A DNA stretch of 64,000 nt from assembly GCA_032207245.1 (NCBI GenBank), contig CM063510.1, positions 159,182,847 through 159,246,846 of the forward strand, read 5' to 3'. Below are positions 33,335 to 44,949 of this stretch, piece by piece. The number at the start of each line of letters is the position of its first letter. Within the stretch, counting starts at the first letter, position 1. The notes beneath the pieces were generated by a model. It was not told the DNA's origin, searched no databases, and worked only from the letters and a program-made list of their open reading frames with translations. The stretch comes from Pardosa pseudoannulata. Taxonomy: Eukaryota > Arthropoda > Arachnida > Araneae > Lycosidae. Made by a program: the position numbers and the translations under genes.

Positions 33335-34050
33335 TGCATCAGTTTTAGCCTTTAATTGTTGTTACTTACCTCCGAAAGATTTTCTATCTCTAAAATCATA
33401 AAAGAATCCTTTCCTGCATGCTGTTTAAGCAGATAACCAAGTTTCCATATGCTTTATTATTATCAAGTCTATCAGACTACATCATAAGTCAAGGCTATTT
33501 AGTAGCAATAAAGAACATTTTACATTCTGTAACTTTCAAAAAGAACAGAATTTAGAGATGATTTTATTTTTATACCTCAAGTTATCCAAATAAAAGTCAG
33601 TAGAAAACCTCCTGGAATTCAAGCTTTTCCTCAAAACATAAATATCCCCAATAACCATCACCATACCCTCCACCTCACTATCTTATCCCACATATATCAA
33701 TCATGGTTTAAATTTAAGATTAAGTGCTAAAGTTACGATTATACAATTAAAGTATACTGTCTCAGGCACTTAGGTTAACTTAAAAAAAACCTAAGTGTGC
33801 AGATTATCAAATTTACAAACCTGGATGTATCAAAAGATTTCATCCCTCATAAAAAACCTCACATATAAAAGGTCATTGTAGAGTATTTTTATAAAATATA
33901 TTTTACAATTTCTCTAATATATTCCTGGTTGTTGAACACAACGAACTAAAACTTTTTGTTTATTAATGGATTCTTCTACAATACAAAGAAATAATTAAAG
34001 CTATTAGGGAGAAAAGAAGAAGAAACATGGAACAAAGATGAACTGACAAA
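33335..34050. other. Intergenic, no gene seen
   Basis: AT-rich sequence between the duplication and the presumed end of the HMGB transcript. No exon or repeat was recognised. Confidence 0.5.
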
Positions 34051-34056
34051 GTCAAT

Positions 34057-34062
34057 TTTATT
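34057..34062 (-). terminator. Candidate poly(A) signal of HMGB
   Basis: TTTATT on the plus strand gives AATAAA on the minus strand, about 950 bases after the HMGB stop. Long 3' UTRs are usual for HMGB genes; other signals are possible. Confidence 0.3.
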
Positions 34063-35005
34063 TTCCTTTTTTTGTTCAAATACATATTTAACACATTAAA
34101 ATGATGTACTTAACTAAACAATATTTAAAAATTTACAGTTACTGAAATATGCAGGGACTCCTGTTATACCTTTAAGTGACACTTTTGCAACCATGAGAAA
34201 AGACCACACATAAAAAATGAGGAATTAAAAATTGAGGAATAAAAAATGAGAAAACACTGAATTCACACAATTCAAAAAAATGCACTTGCAGGTGTTCTGT
34301 GTATTAAAAAGAAAAAAAATAAACTACATCCCCCCTAAAATAAGAATTTTCAATTTTAAACTTCTTAAAAACAAAAATTTACAAAGTGGATGCATCAACA
34401 AGAAATTGCCATCTGCTAACAGACACTCAATCACTTCCCTGCCGAACTACAAAACTGCAAGGAGTTAATAATCAGAGGTAGTTTTTATGATAAAAAAAAT
34501 TACGGACAATATAAATATTAGTTTCTTACACAATCAGCACACCTGCATTAGATGCTATAAATTATCTGCATTCTACACTTTAAAAGTGGAAATTATTTAC
34601 AGATGCAGCCACTTTGCGAACAGCTCAGTGGATGGATTACACGAAACACGTAACCCTGAACTTGTGTTCTTTTTCAGCTTATACCAGTACATATCATGAG
34701 GCAAATTACATAAGTACATCAGTGTGAAATGAAACATGTAGTAATGAGATGACAAAATCTTAGTGAAGAAAGGCAAAGAAAATTCATGTGTAGAAATTTC
34801 AGAAAAAATCTTCCAATTCAATATTTTAAAAAAAGTTAAAAATCGGATAGTCTTTGCCCCTCTGAACTAAGACAGGATTATGATGCACAAGTAACACACC
34901 TATTCCATAAACCCCTACAATGAAATGCTCTATGAACAAGTTTACTAAAGATAGCAGGAGACGAATGATCCCTGCCCTACAAAAATGGTGTGAAAGAAAT
35001 GTCAA
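34063..35005 (-). other. Probable HMGB 3' UTR
   Basis: The sequence after the HMGB stop (reading down) has no coding signal. Overlapping short frames on both strands at 34280-34821 look like chance. Confidence 0.4.
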
Positions 35006-35179
35006 TCACTCATCATCATCATCCTCTTCATCTTCTTCCTCCTCCTCAGCTTCGGCCTCTTCCTCTTGTTCTTCCTCCTCCTCTTCCTCTTCGCCAGACT
35101 CATCATCAGAATCATTCTTCTTTTTGGATTTGGAAGGAGCTCCCTTTACCTTTTTGCCACCCTTATATGCTTTCACCTC
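35006..35179 (-). CDS. HMGB: HMGB coding exon 4 (acidic tail)
   Basis: Acceptor TTTTTCAG; begins [16 protein letters not shown] and ends in an Asp/Glu run closing with DDDDE and TGA. The opposite strand reads as poly-Ser, which is only the antisense of this tail. Confidence 0.93.
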   Translation of the reverse strand, partial: EVKAYKGGKKVKGAPSKSKKKNDSDDESGEEEEEEEEQEEEAEAEEEEEDEEDDDDE

Positions 35180-36908
35180 CTGAAAAATACAAGACATTCA
35201 AATGTTTACTTTTGTTTTCCCACAAATTGAGAACAGTATTTATACCTGAGGAGATAAAGGGGAAAATATTGCATAAAATTTTAGCTGACATATTCTCACA
35301 AATTTGTATTTACAGTAAAAAAGCATTCATAATGTTATACAGCAAAGCTTAAGTCATTGAATATGGGGTTTACTATTTGTTAATTTGCATAATTTTATAA
35401 ATAAATTATTATACAAAATTAATTCTTGTTGAAAAAATTTAAAAGTATACATAGTGAAACTAAATGCAACACATTTTAAAGGTTGCACATCTATATCATT
35501 AAGCCATCCTTTTAAACAATGTTCTTTGTGGGGAACATTTAAACAAGGAAAAGTTTGAACATTAATTATTCTATTTAATAATTTTTACCGGGATTTAAAC
35601 TTTGAAAATAAAACCTGCCAATAGGTCAGGGTGTCCAGAGAGAAACCATACTACTTTGAAATTCCCTGATAATAAAGCAATTTCTTTCCAGATATTCACA
35701 CTATTTAGTACACAATTCCTTGCAATTCTTTTATAAAAGAATTTACATATATGTTAATTTAAAAAGTTATCTTTGTTTTTCTATATCATTTAACAGCAAA
35801 TTAAAAACACTCAAATGTTTTTTTTTTTATTGTAGAGTATTTTCTTTTTTCAAAATTTGTTATTTAAGTCTCCACACTCTAAATAATCTCAAAACTGCTA
35901 TATTTTCTGACAATATTTGATTTGCAGATACCACATATATACTTTACATTTTAAGTTCAAAACGAAGTAACTAAAATATCAATTACCTTCATGTATCGAG
36001 CCTTATCTTTTGCAGCAAGAGCTTCATACTTTGATCGAATATCAGAAGAAGCTTCATTCCATCGTTTGCCTAACTCCTTGGCAATGTCTCCAACTGTAGC
36101 ATCTGGCATTGTCTCTTTCACTTTAGGGCGCTCATCATTTGAGAACCAGAAAAATGCAGACCTTTACAAACATAAATATACATAAGCAAAAGCATGTAAA
36201 AATTAACACTCAACCAATAGAAAATTTATGAACTATTACAATATGTGCACTAACAGAAATTAATTTTTTTAAAAAAGTATTACTGAATTATGTGGTAAAA
36301 TGTGATGAAGTTGATATTATTGCATCCCCATGGAATATAAATGGATAAACAAAAACATATATTGTAAATTTTAAAAACCACTTAGCATTAACATAGCCAA
36401 CTTAAAATCAACAGACAACTGCAGAAAGTTCCCTAAGTTTCAAATGGGAAAAGAAAAAGTAACTGTCTGTTTAATTAAAATATACATACAATGATCTTTT
36501 GGGTGCATGGGGATCTTTAGTTCTCTTCCTCTTTGCGCCTTTGGCAGCCTTTCCAGATTTAGAATTTTTTTCTGGAGGATTATAATTGGCCATTTCAGAC
36601 TCATAACGCTTTTTGTCTTTCTCAGCCATCTGGTGAAACCTGGTCTTTTCCTTTTCATTCATTGTCTAAAATCAAGTCAAATTATTTTAATAAACAAAGC
36701 TGTTATAAGGGAAAAATATTAAAACAAACACAAGTACTACAGAAGATGAAATGTAACATACCTTCCACCTATCAGCACATCTGCGTGAGAACTCAGCAAA
36801 AACAACAGACTCATCAGGGTGTTTCTTTTTATGCTCTTCCCGACAAGTCTGTACAAAAAAAGCATATGCAGACATACGCCCACGAGGTTTATTATCACCT
36901 TTACCCAT
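35006..36908 (-). CDS. HMGB: High mobility group B protein (HMGB1/2, Dsp1-like), four coding exons
   Basis: A chromatin architectural protein that bends DNA, loosens nucleosomes and assists transcription factors in the nucleus (family knowledge). Coding exons on the minus strand: 36762-36908, 36490-36665, 35987-36161 and 35006-35179, all with GT-AG junctions and matching phases, giving 223 residues. It starts [18 protein letters not shown] like vertebrate HMGB1-3. HMG box A spans about residues 7-80 ([31 protein letters not shown]). A basic linker runs at about 84-100 ([20 protein letters not shown]). Box B spans about 98-166 ([30 protein letters not shown]). The short tail contains [13 protein letters not shown], then about 29 mostly Glu/Asp residues to the end. 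Length and order match canonical HMGB proteins (about 200-215 aa). The upstream acceptor at 36919-36920 implies a non-coding first exon. Confidence 0.96.
35627..35830. repeat. Repeat family F8 (CAGGGTGTCCA end), copy in HMGB intron 3
   Basis: Begins CAGGGTGTCCAGAGAGAAACC and continues TTTCTTTCCAGATATTCACACT, TACACAATTC and TTCTTTTATAAAA. The same order appears at about 49286-49410 and (inverted or partial) 58170-58300. It looks like the end of a hAT-like element; the opposite end was not found here. Confidence 0.5.
35987..36161 (-). CDS. HMGB: HMGB coding exon 3 (box B)
   Basis: The first base completes the split Leu codon (TT|G), then [20 protein letters not shown] through KDKARYMK, ending before GTAATT. 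This exon is too short for simple frame lists but joins exactly with its neighbours. Confidence 0.93.
36490..36665 (-). CDS. HMGB: HMGB coding exon 2
   Basis: Acceptor TTTTAG; begins [10 protein letters not shown] and completes box A, the basic linker and the start of box B (KDPHAPKRS). It ends two bases into a Leu codon before GTATGT. Confidence 0.93.
36762..36908 (-). CDS. HMGB: HMGB coding exon 1 (49 codons)
   Basis: Starts at ATG (36908) ten bases after a TTTTGCAG acceptor and ends RCADRWK before GTATGT. It carries the first half of HMG box A; the intron is in phase 0. Confidence 0.93.
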
Positions 36909-36918
36909 CTTAAATTAT

Positions 36919-38231
36919 CTGCAAAAGAAATTGTAAAGTTCTAAAAAACAAATATAGTATTACTTTGAAAATAACTAAACAAAAGAATTTAGTATGTTAT
37001 TCTTATTATTAATCATATATTGGCTGTCATGCAACAGCAAAGTACAAGAAAAAATTAAATTAACCAAAGTCACACTAATATATAAAAAAATTAAAAAGGG
37101 AAAAAAAACACAAAGTACAAAATAAATAGCTTAAAATGGTTAAAAATTAAATGCATAATTCATTAAAGTAAATGCAAAGTTTATAAAAAAATTGGGACCA
37201 TTAATTAGGTATGACTCTTGGAATACCATATATCAAATTTAAAAACAAAGTTTCTCTTTAAATATAAGCTGCAAAATAAAATTACACACATAAATAAAAA
37301 ATTCTAAAAATTAATTACAAAAAAATTATCATTAAATAAATTTAAAAATAAAGTACAATTTAAAGGTATGAATAAACAAAGCTAAAATCCTATTAAATAT
37401 TCATTAAATAATTTACTGAATTAATTCAATTTAAAAGACTTGGAAGTCTGAAAATAATAATCAAAGCAATTTAAAAGTATGACGCTAAAAGAATTACAAA
37501 ATATGAAGCGCGCGAAAATACTCCAAGTTCTAACTATTCCACACTATGGATACATAAAAGAAAATGGTTATTAAACTCAAGAGACCATGTTTCCATAAAT
37601 GAAAACCCCGTTGAATTTTGCCTTTGAGATGAGAAAATGGCTTCCTTTCTCTTAACAAGGCCGATCATGAAGTAAGAAACCAAACGACAATTAAATTTCA
37701 ATGTGCCTTACATACTCACCATTACATCTGTATGTCCGATCCATGCCATAGAGTTAACATTGCTATTGAGGTATAACGTTAGCGAACACCCAGCCCTCAC
37801 AGCATTTACTATGAAGGTATGTAACTAAAGCAGTATAGCGAACCATTGAAACGTACCATTTTGAAAACTCATTTTCGGAATGCAATAAGAAAGTTATTCT
37901 TAAAACAATGATTTAAGAAAATTTACCTTCAAGTATGAACTGCAGTTTTCCAATCTTAGTAGATTTATAAAATAGTTAAATACACTGAATTTAAGAATCA
38001 AACAATCCTTCCCATTTCGTTCTCTCCCATAGAATTACTATGGCGTCCGTATCCTTCTTTGTGCCAATGGGGAAGCTAACGTTGAACTGGGTATAAGTAC
38101 GTTGACAATGAATTTTAGATTGTTTAAAGTAACAATTTGAACTAAAAAATCATTTACATATAAATGTTATAGATAGATGTACATTTTTCTTTAAATATTT
38201 CACAAATTCTTAACAGAAAAACAATACTTAC
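36919..38231 (-). other. Probable 5' UTR intron of HMGB
   Basis: Lies between the acceptor just before the HMGB start exon and a strong donor (AAT|GTAAGTATTG) whose GT is at 38230-38231. It is AT-rich and non-coding. A second possible donor (ATG|GTGAGTATG) near 37718 could mark an alternative first exon. Confidence 0.45.
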
Positions 38232-38480
38232 ATTATTCTAAACACCCAGCAATATTCCACTAAGGACAATTCGCTTCTCTCGCACTCAGATCTCAAAGCC
38301 GCCGTTGAGCGCCTAGAGTGGATTCAATGTGTAAAGGGAGAGCTATCATTGGTCGATTTTGGACAGACCGCACAAAATGTACCAATCAAAGCAGACCGTT
38401 GATGTAACTGACAAGATCACTCCGCTCTTTTATCCTATTGCAGAAGACCACCAGCAGCAAAGCAAAAAAGCGGGAAATAA
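38232..38480 (-). promoter_or_regulatory. Putative HMGB promoter and non-coding first exon
   Basis: A less AT-rich, CpG-containing island in otherwise AT-rich DNA. Going upstream of the donor at 38232 there are CCAAT boxes in both orientations (38348-38352 minus, 38382-38386 plus) and GCGGGAAA at 38470-38477, an E2F-type site. These are features of a TATA-less housekeeping promoter. The transcription start is probably about 38270-38320. Confidence 0.5.
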
Positions 38481-40670
38481 GTAAATCATCTAAATGAAGT
38501 TATAAAACGAGTTAACAGTTTTGAATTGAGAATAGGCTTATGAAATAGAGTAAGCTCTGTAATTTACGATAAGAGCATTTAATTTTTTAAAGATGCTGTT
38601 ATTCAAAAGGTTGTTTCTTGAAAATATTTTGAAGAGAATATTGACCTGAAGAGAATATTGCATAGGAAATAAAATTTACATTCTAAAAATAACACCTCTT
38701 TTCTAATACCTTATCAATTTCATTAACAAATGTGCATCTCATATTATGAGTTCGTCGACAATTTAATGTTAATATTAAACAATATATTAATCTGGGTTGT
38801 TAAAATTTTCAAAAATTGAATGATTATGTTACTAGATCATCCGGATTACACACTTAAAGGAAAACAGGTTTATATCTGAAAGGTGCCGAAAAAATTAATT
38901 TGTATGCAATGAAAATGAAATAAATGTGGCATCATCTACATAAGTTAGTATAGAACTATTTTAAATTTTATCCCCAACTATTTTAAATTCCTCTGAAGGG
39001 TTTAATACCTTCCTTCTAATAATAATGTATTTGTAATAAAATCAGATGCTTTTAGTGATCACTTATAATTTTTTACTTGAGGCTTGATTGAAGGAATTAT
39101 TTTGTATCTTCGAATACAAAAATTCTTAAAACGAGATAAAGATTAAAGTTTGCTATTAGCATTACTAAGTTATTCTAAAAATTGTATATTTATATGGGCT
39201 TTAAAAATAATTGTAATTTCAGTGAAAATTGGAACTATGAGTGATCAGTTATACAGATAGATTACATAGATGATCGATTATGCAATGAAAAGTTTAAAAT
39301 GTTTGTACTGATAATGATTAATAATGATATGATCAAATTTGCAGAAATTTTTTTTTTTAAGATATTGTTTGCTTTAAAGGACTTTATTTAGTTATGGCTG
39401 AGAAATTTAGATTTGAGTTTTTATCAAATAGCTTGTCGTTTTAACTTTTGAATTATTTCACAGGTGTAATTAGGTTACTTTCCATTAACAAGAGAATGAT
39501 AATTGCTAAACTCTTTTTTTTGTTGTTGTTATATTTTTTACAGTGAAAGTAGTGAAGCTATCTCTTTTTCTGTTTTACTTTACATCTAACTTAATTATGG
39601 ATTACAGGATTAAAAAAATCTTGGATCTTTTGTTCTTAAAATAACATTCTGACACCAAAAATGAAAATTAGTTCAGATTTACTTCAAGAGAATAAAATTG
39701 TTCATTCCCAAATCATCAATATATAAATAAAAAGAGATCTCAGATTCTCTTAAAAAAGTAATAGGTCAGAATCAAATGAAAAGAAAAAAGTAAGACAAAA
39801 TGGAGTAACCATAGTAGAAATGTAAACAAATTTGAAACATAGTATCTATACATTTCTATGCTTTTATATAGTATGTACAATCCTAGTATGTACAACCCTA
39901 GAATGCACTGGTGTAATTCGGGAATGGCAAGGAGGGGGGAGGTCAAATGCCCCCCAGAATTTTTAGTGAAAGAGAAAATTTTTGATACTTTGTACCAATA
40001 TGCCATATTTAATGTTAGGATGCTTTCTGCTATTTGTCAATTAGTTTAATGAAAATAATATATTTAGCAAAACATTCTATGGACTTTTTTAAAACAAAAT
40101 TACAATTTTGCTTATTGTTTAAGTCAAGATATTGCATTATACATATTCCTGGTGATATAAAATACACTTTTTTAATCTCAGAACAAAAAAAAATTCTTTG
40201 CTTTTATCATGATAATTTTAAATTGTCTTCCGATGTGTTTTGAGAATTTTCTTAAACAATGGGGAAAACTGAAAAATATTGCCCAAGTTTAAAACAACAC
40301 TGAACAATTTCCATAGTTTTTTTTTTTCCTGTAAAACTGTTTTAATTTTGAACCTTAAATAACTTTCAGTAAATAATTCATTTAGCTTCTTTGTGACTGA
40401 ATTTAAATGTATTTTACTATTCTACTTAAATTTTTATATTAAGTTTGCAAAGTAACATTAAAAGTTTAAACTCCATTCATTAAATGAAGGTAATTTATAT
40501 ACATTTTTACAAAATAGTATGAGCATTCAATCTGTAAGTTTGTGTTGGTGATGTCACTTACACATATAATATTAATATTTAAAATATGAAACCATATTTT
40601 TGTTTATTGTGAAATTTACTTTTCCCATTGATTTCTATATGCATATATACATCCCTGTAATATATATATA
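38481..40670. other. Intergenic, no gene seen
   Basis: AT-rich. A G-rich patch at 39910-39960 (GGAATGGCAAGGAGGGGGGA ... GCCCCCCAGAATTTT) looks like a repeat terminus but could not be bounded. Confidence 0.5.
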
Positions 40671-41250
40671 CAGTGCTATATTATCTGCTGGGCATGTGCC
40701 CAGGGCCCACTGCTTTCAGGGGCCCAAAAATTTTAAGACCTAGAGGTAATTTTGAAACAAATTTTGTAGACTTAAAAATTTCATGTTTTTATTCTATATA
40801 CAAATTATGTGAGCTAAAATTTTGTAAGTTTTTCATTATTTCACAGAGTAAATAAAATGATTAAATATTGCTAGTTTTAAACCAAATTTATTCATTAAAA
40901 TTGTATGTAAATTTTGCGGACAGAGTATAAAATTCTAATAGCTTGTTGCAGACAGGTACAAAATTTTCTGCCACTAGGCTCAAGGCAAAAACTAGAGAAG
41001 GGGCATGTGCCTGAGGTACCAAATGAAGATTAAAGATGTATGGAATAGATATCATATCATGGGGGTGTAGAAAAACATATATTTGCTTCAGGTGAATCAT
41101 AGTTTATACCTTAGTAATGTTAGTAAATACTATGTACACATTCATCGATGCAAATCTTGCAGCTATACATTAATAAAATGTAATAATAATCTACAAGGGC
41201 CTAAAACATATTCTCTGCCCTGGGCCCAAAATCTTGATAATCAGGCCCTG
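40671..41250. mobile_element. hAT-like element, family F5 (CAGNGC...GGGCCC ends)
   Basis: 580 bp from CAGTGCTATATTATCTGCTG to TTGATAATCAGGCCCTG. The reversed right end, CAGGGCCTGATTATC, matches the left imperfectly, and both subterminal regions carry GGGCCC (CCCAGGGCCC left, CTGGGCCCAAA right). The flanks are TATATATA on each side, compatible with an 8-bp duplication but inside TA tracts, so not proof. No transposase frame. Confidence 0.7.
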
Positions 41251-43500
41251 TATATATATATTGGCTAATTGCTCAGAACTGGCCCTGTTCAGTTCTGAAC
41301 TAATACCAACTCTTCTTTATCCTATCAACATGGCAGATTCTAAACTTAGTCCAATGCATGGAAGCTTATTATTAAGTTTATGATTGCTTCCTGTAATTGA
41401 GTAGGAATAAAAAAAATTAAAAGAAATATAGTTTTTATAGTTCTTTTAAGCATATTAGAAATGTATATCTTATCAAACAGAAGTAACAAAATGTATCCAT
41501 ACACTGCACTCTTCTTGCTTTCTTATTTGCCATTTCATGAATAATATCTCCTAATTTTTCACATAATTTTTTTCCAGTTTGCTAATAATTCTATTTAAAG
41601 CCCTAGAGACACAAATTTAGTATTAAAATTACAGATCATATCTTACATTTTGTCTTATTACAAATCTGTGTAGATTTTTTTTATTTGACATTTAGGAAAA
41701 TTTAGGTTAAAATTCTTTTTAAAATGAATTAATATGCAGCAAATCATTCTCTTTTTTTAAATAGCAAAATATATGAGTATTCATTAAATAGGAACCAAAT
41801 TTAATGACAGTAATTATTCTTAGAACTGAAAAGTAAGAGAGAAGAAGTAAATTTTCTCACTAAACATTTTCAGTATAATCATCTTTTTAAAAAAGTTTTA
41901 GCGAACATATTTTACTATTATTTATTCCTTTGGCCACCCTAGAAATTTGATCGTCCATGTGCATGCACACTTTGTACATCTACTAGTCTCAACTCTGTAT
42001 ATATACATATATGTGTATACATGGATGCATTTGAGAATGAAAGAGAGTAATATGTGATTGTTTAAAGTTTGTGATGCATTTTTTTTTTTTTTTTTGCTTT
42101 AAAACATGCATAACGATTTTCAAATTTTAAATTTCTTTAAAGTGCTGTTGCATAATATGATACATTACATATAATCTCCTACACTTTCCAGTAATTTTTC
42201 TGATGATTTTCAAATCAATACTAAATTTTAAATGTTTAATGATGAGTTCGATAGTATAATTGAGAGTTAAAATCTAAATCTACTTGCTAAACATTTTAAA
42301 ATGCTTCTTCTTAAAATAATATTTATTTTCTTTCCTTTTAATGCTAAATCATTAAAATCTTTTTTTCCCCCCTTTCAATATATCTTATTTTTTTCTCAAG
42401 TATTTAAATTATTTAACAACTCATTTTAATATATATTTCATATTATTAATTTAAAATTCATTTACTCTTTCTGTTAACCTCTCTTTTAACCAAGAAATCA
42501 CTATAATTTTTTTCTCATAAAACTTTGACATTAATTTAAAAAAAAAACCAATCTGTTTCTTATTTATGGCTGAACATTGACATGTCTTGCTTTTTATATC
42601 TTCTAGGCATATATGTATGCAAACAATGGAAACTTAATAAACTGTATTGAGTTTCACAAGAATTTCAAAACTAATACAAATGCCTTAATTTTTTCATAGA
42701 AAAGGTATGTAACTAAATTTAATTCTCTAAGTCAGTAATCCTTTAACAGATTTGATCTAACATTTCACATCTGAACCATTACTTAATTTCACAGAAAAGA
42801 ACATTCTATACAAATATCTATTTTTTTCAGGAGCAGGTACAAAACAGTGTTTAATTCTTGAACATTTGTAACAGTACTATCGATTTAATATAAGATTTTA
42901 TGACTTAAAATGTCTAAACCAACAATTCTTAAATAATGTTTGTCAGATTCTGTAACTCTATAATGTATGTTAAGGGGTAAGGTTCATCAACATAAAAAAT
43001 TGTGCAACCTAAAAACTAAAATATTGTTAAAGTTATTCAATTACATGAAGTTTTCATTCACGATAAAAATCTTTAATCCCATTCAGATGTTGAAATTCAT
43101 TTATATATTTATTTAATAATATATAAGTTATAGAAAACTTTTTGTTTTAGCCTGGGTCTTTTATTTATATATGAAGATATAACAGTAGTATATACAGAAT
43201 TTAAAAGATTTCTCAGAATTTTGGAGCTCATTAACAGGGAATTTAAGTAACTGTTTTAATGAGTTATTTTGCCACATCAATAAAAAATCTAAAACTTGCA
43301 CTAAATTTAAAACACATTGACTTAATTTATAAACATGTTTTCAGGGATGAAGCTAGTCAGAAGCTAAGTTTCGTTTACTGTAAGTTTACTTTGGAATCAA
43401 TTTGATCAATAGTCAAGTCTTAAGATGTGATATCATCACTGGTAATACTGAAATGCATTTCATAGGGTTGAGAACATTTCAAATAATTTTCCTTCTCTTT

Positions 43501-43551
<51 letters not shown>
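43501..43551. repeat. (CA)n(TA)n microsatellite
   Basis: A CA run followed directly by a TA run. It is not flanked by F2 sequence, unlike the other compound tracts. Confidence 0.9.
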
Positions 43552-43552
<1 letters not shown>

Positions 43553-44933
43553 TCAGAAAGAAACACAATATAAATTAAATCTATCACAATTATATCAAAA
43601 TTGTTTAATAAAAATTTCATATGCATATAATGATGTCTTGTATATTATTATAGAAAAGTTAAAATATTATAAAACAATTTATTATAGCTGAAATTTAGTT
43701 AATAGCAAAATAAAGAAAATATTCAATCTGTGGGCGTATGTCAACAAACCAAAATCTGCATATTAACGAAAAAATTACATCTCTCCCGTCCCATACATAC
43801 ATTAAAACAGTGACCTATCTGAAAAAAAAAAAAAAAATTGATATTTACTGACCATTTTTCATTTCTGTGTACTGTAAGGGGTGTTTATACTCTAAGGATG
43901 TTTTTGCTCCAGGAATTTTGCATTAAGCATATCTGGATTTCTGGAGAAATAAAATTATCTATTCTTTCTCTTTTTAATTTATTATGAAAGCAAATCAAAG
44001 ACTATGGCATATTTTCTATGATTTAAATAATCTCCCAGCTGTTGTCTACTAGACTACAAATCATAAAATAACAAATTAAAATTTTAAGCTACTTTGACAG
44101 CAAACAGTAGGATGCTATTTAAAAAAGGTGAGTCATTTACAATTTTAAGGGGTAGAAAAGCTTAGGGATAAAAGTGATAGAATGAGTGAGATTACATAAT
44201 AATAGTTAATGTTTGAAATTGTAAAAGAGACATTGTTTTTATTGAACATAGGCGAAAGTACAGACAATGTTCGAGAGAGCCTACTTGTCATATTAGTTAA
44301 CCCTTTGGCTGTCCCCATATCCCCTATATAATAATAGCCTAAATTATCTGTCCTCAAATTTATGAAGTGGTTGGACCTGGAATGGACAGAGGCAGCCATA
44401 TTGAATTCTTGATCAGTTAGGGTTAGCAAAATTCAAAGGGAGTAAAGTTTATCTTTTCTTACACTATCCATCCGATTCTAAAATAAATTTGTATAAATAT
44501 GTTTCATATCACAGCAAAAATTGTCATCTTTAAAACGTTCGAAATCCACCCCTTCCCCACTTTTCGAGCGTTTAATGCCATTAATTCCAGCCCTATTTTC
44601 CCCGGTTAAGAGCAGGCGATTCAATTTATCACATAACAAATAGGTAAAAATAACATTTTTTTCCCTAGCATTATGATGTCATTCCTTTAAACATTTCTTA
44701 TTTTAAATTATTTAAATATTGTCTGAATTATCTTCATACGTTTTTATCACTGAACTATATAATTTTCATTTATATTTGGCTTAAATAATAGATTAGGTAT
44801 ATATGTGATAATTTTAAATTTAATCATCGATTATTTTTTGTTGCAAGATGATTCTCAGCCAGAAAACAAACCATTTTTTTTACCTGCCTCATAGGGTACT
44901 TTACAATTCTGGAAAATTAAAAATTCTATTGAT

Positions 44934-44949
44934 CCCGTCATATGACGGG
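44934..44949. repeat. Perfect 16-bp palindrome CCCGTCATATGACGGG
   Basis: Exact self-complement, GC-rich at its ends, isolated in AT-rich intergenic DNA. Confidence 0.9.

Noticed and set aside
34920..35352. Plus-strand frames rich in Ser, His and Pro over the HMGB acidic tail exon
   Set aside because: They are the antisense of the Glu/Asp-rich tail of HMGB, whose exon has splice sites and family similarity.
35991..36913. Plus-strand frames opposite HMGB exons 1-3
   Set aside because: Antisense shadows; the minus strand carries HMG boxes with exact splice phases.
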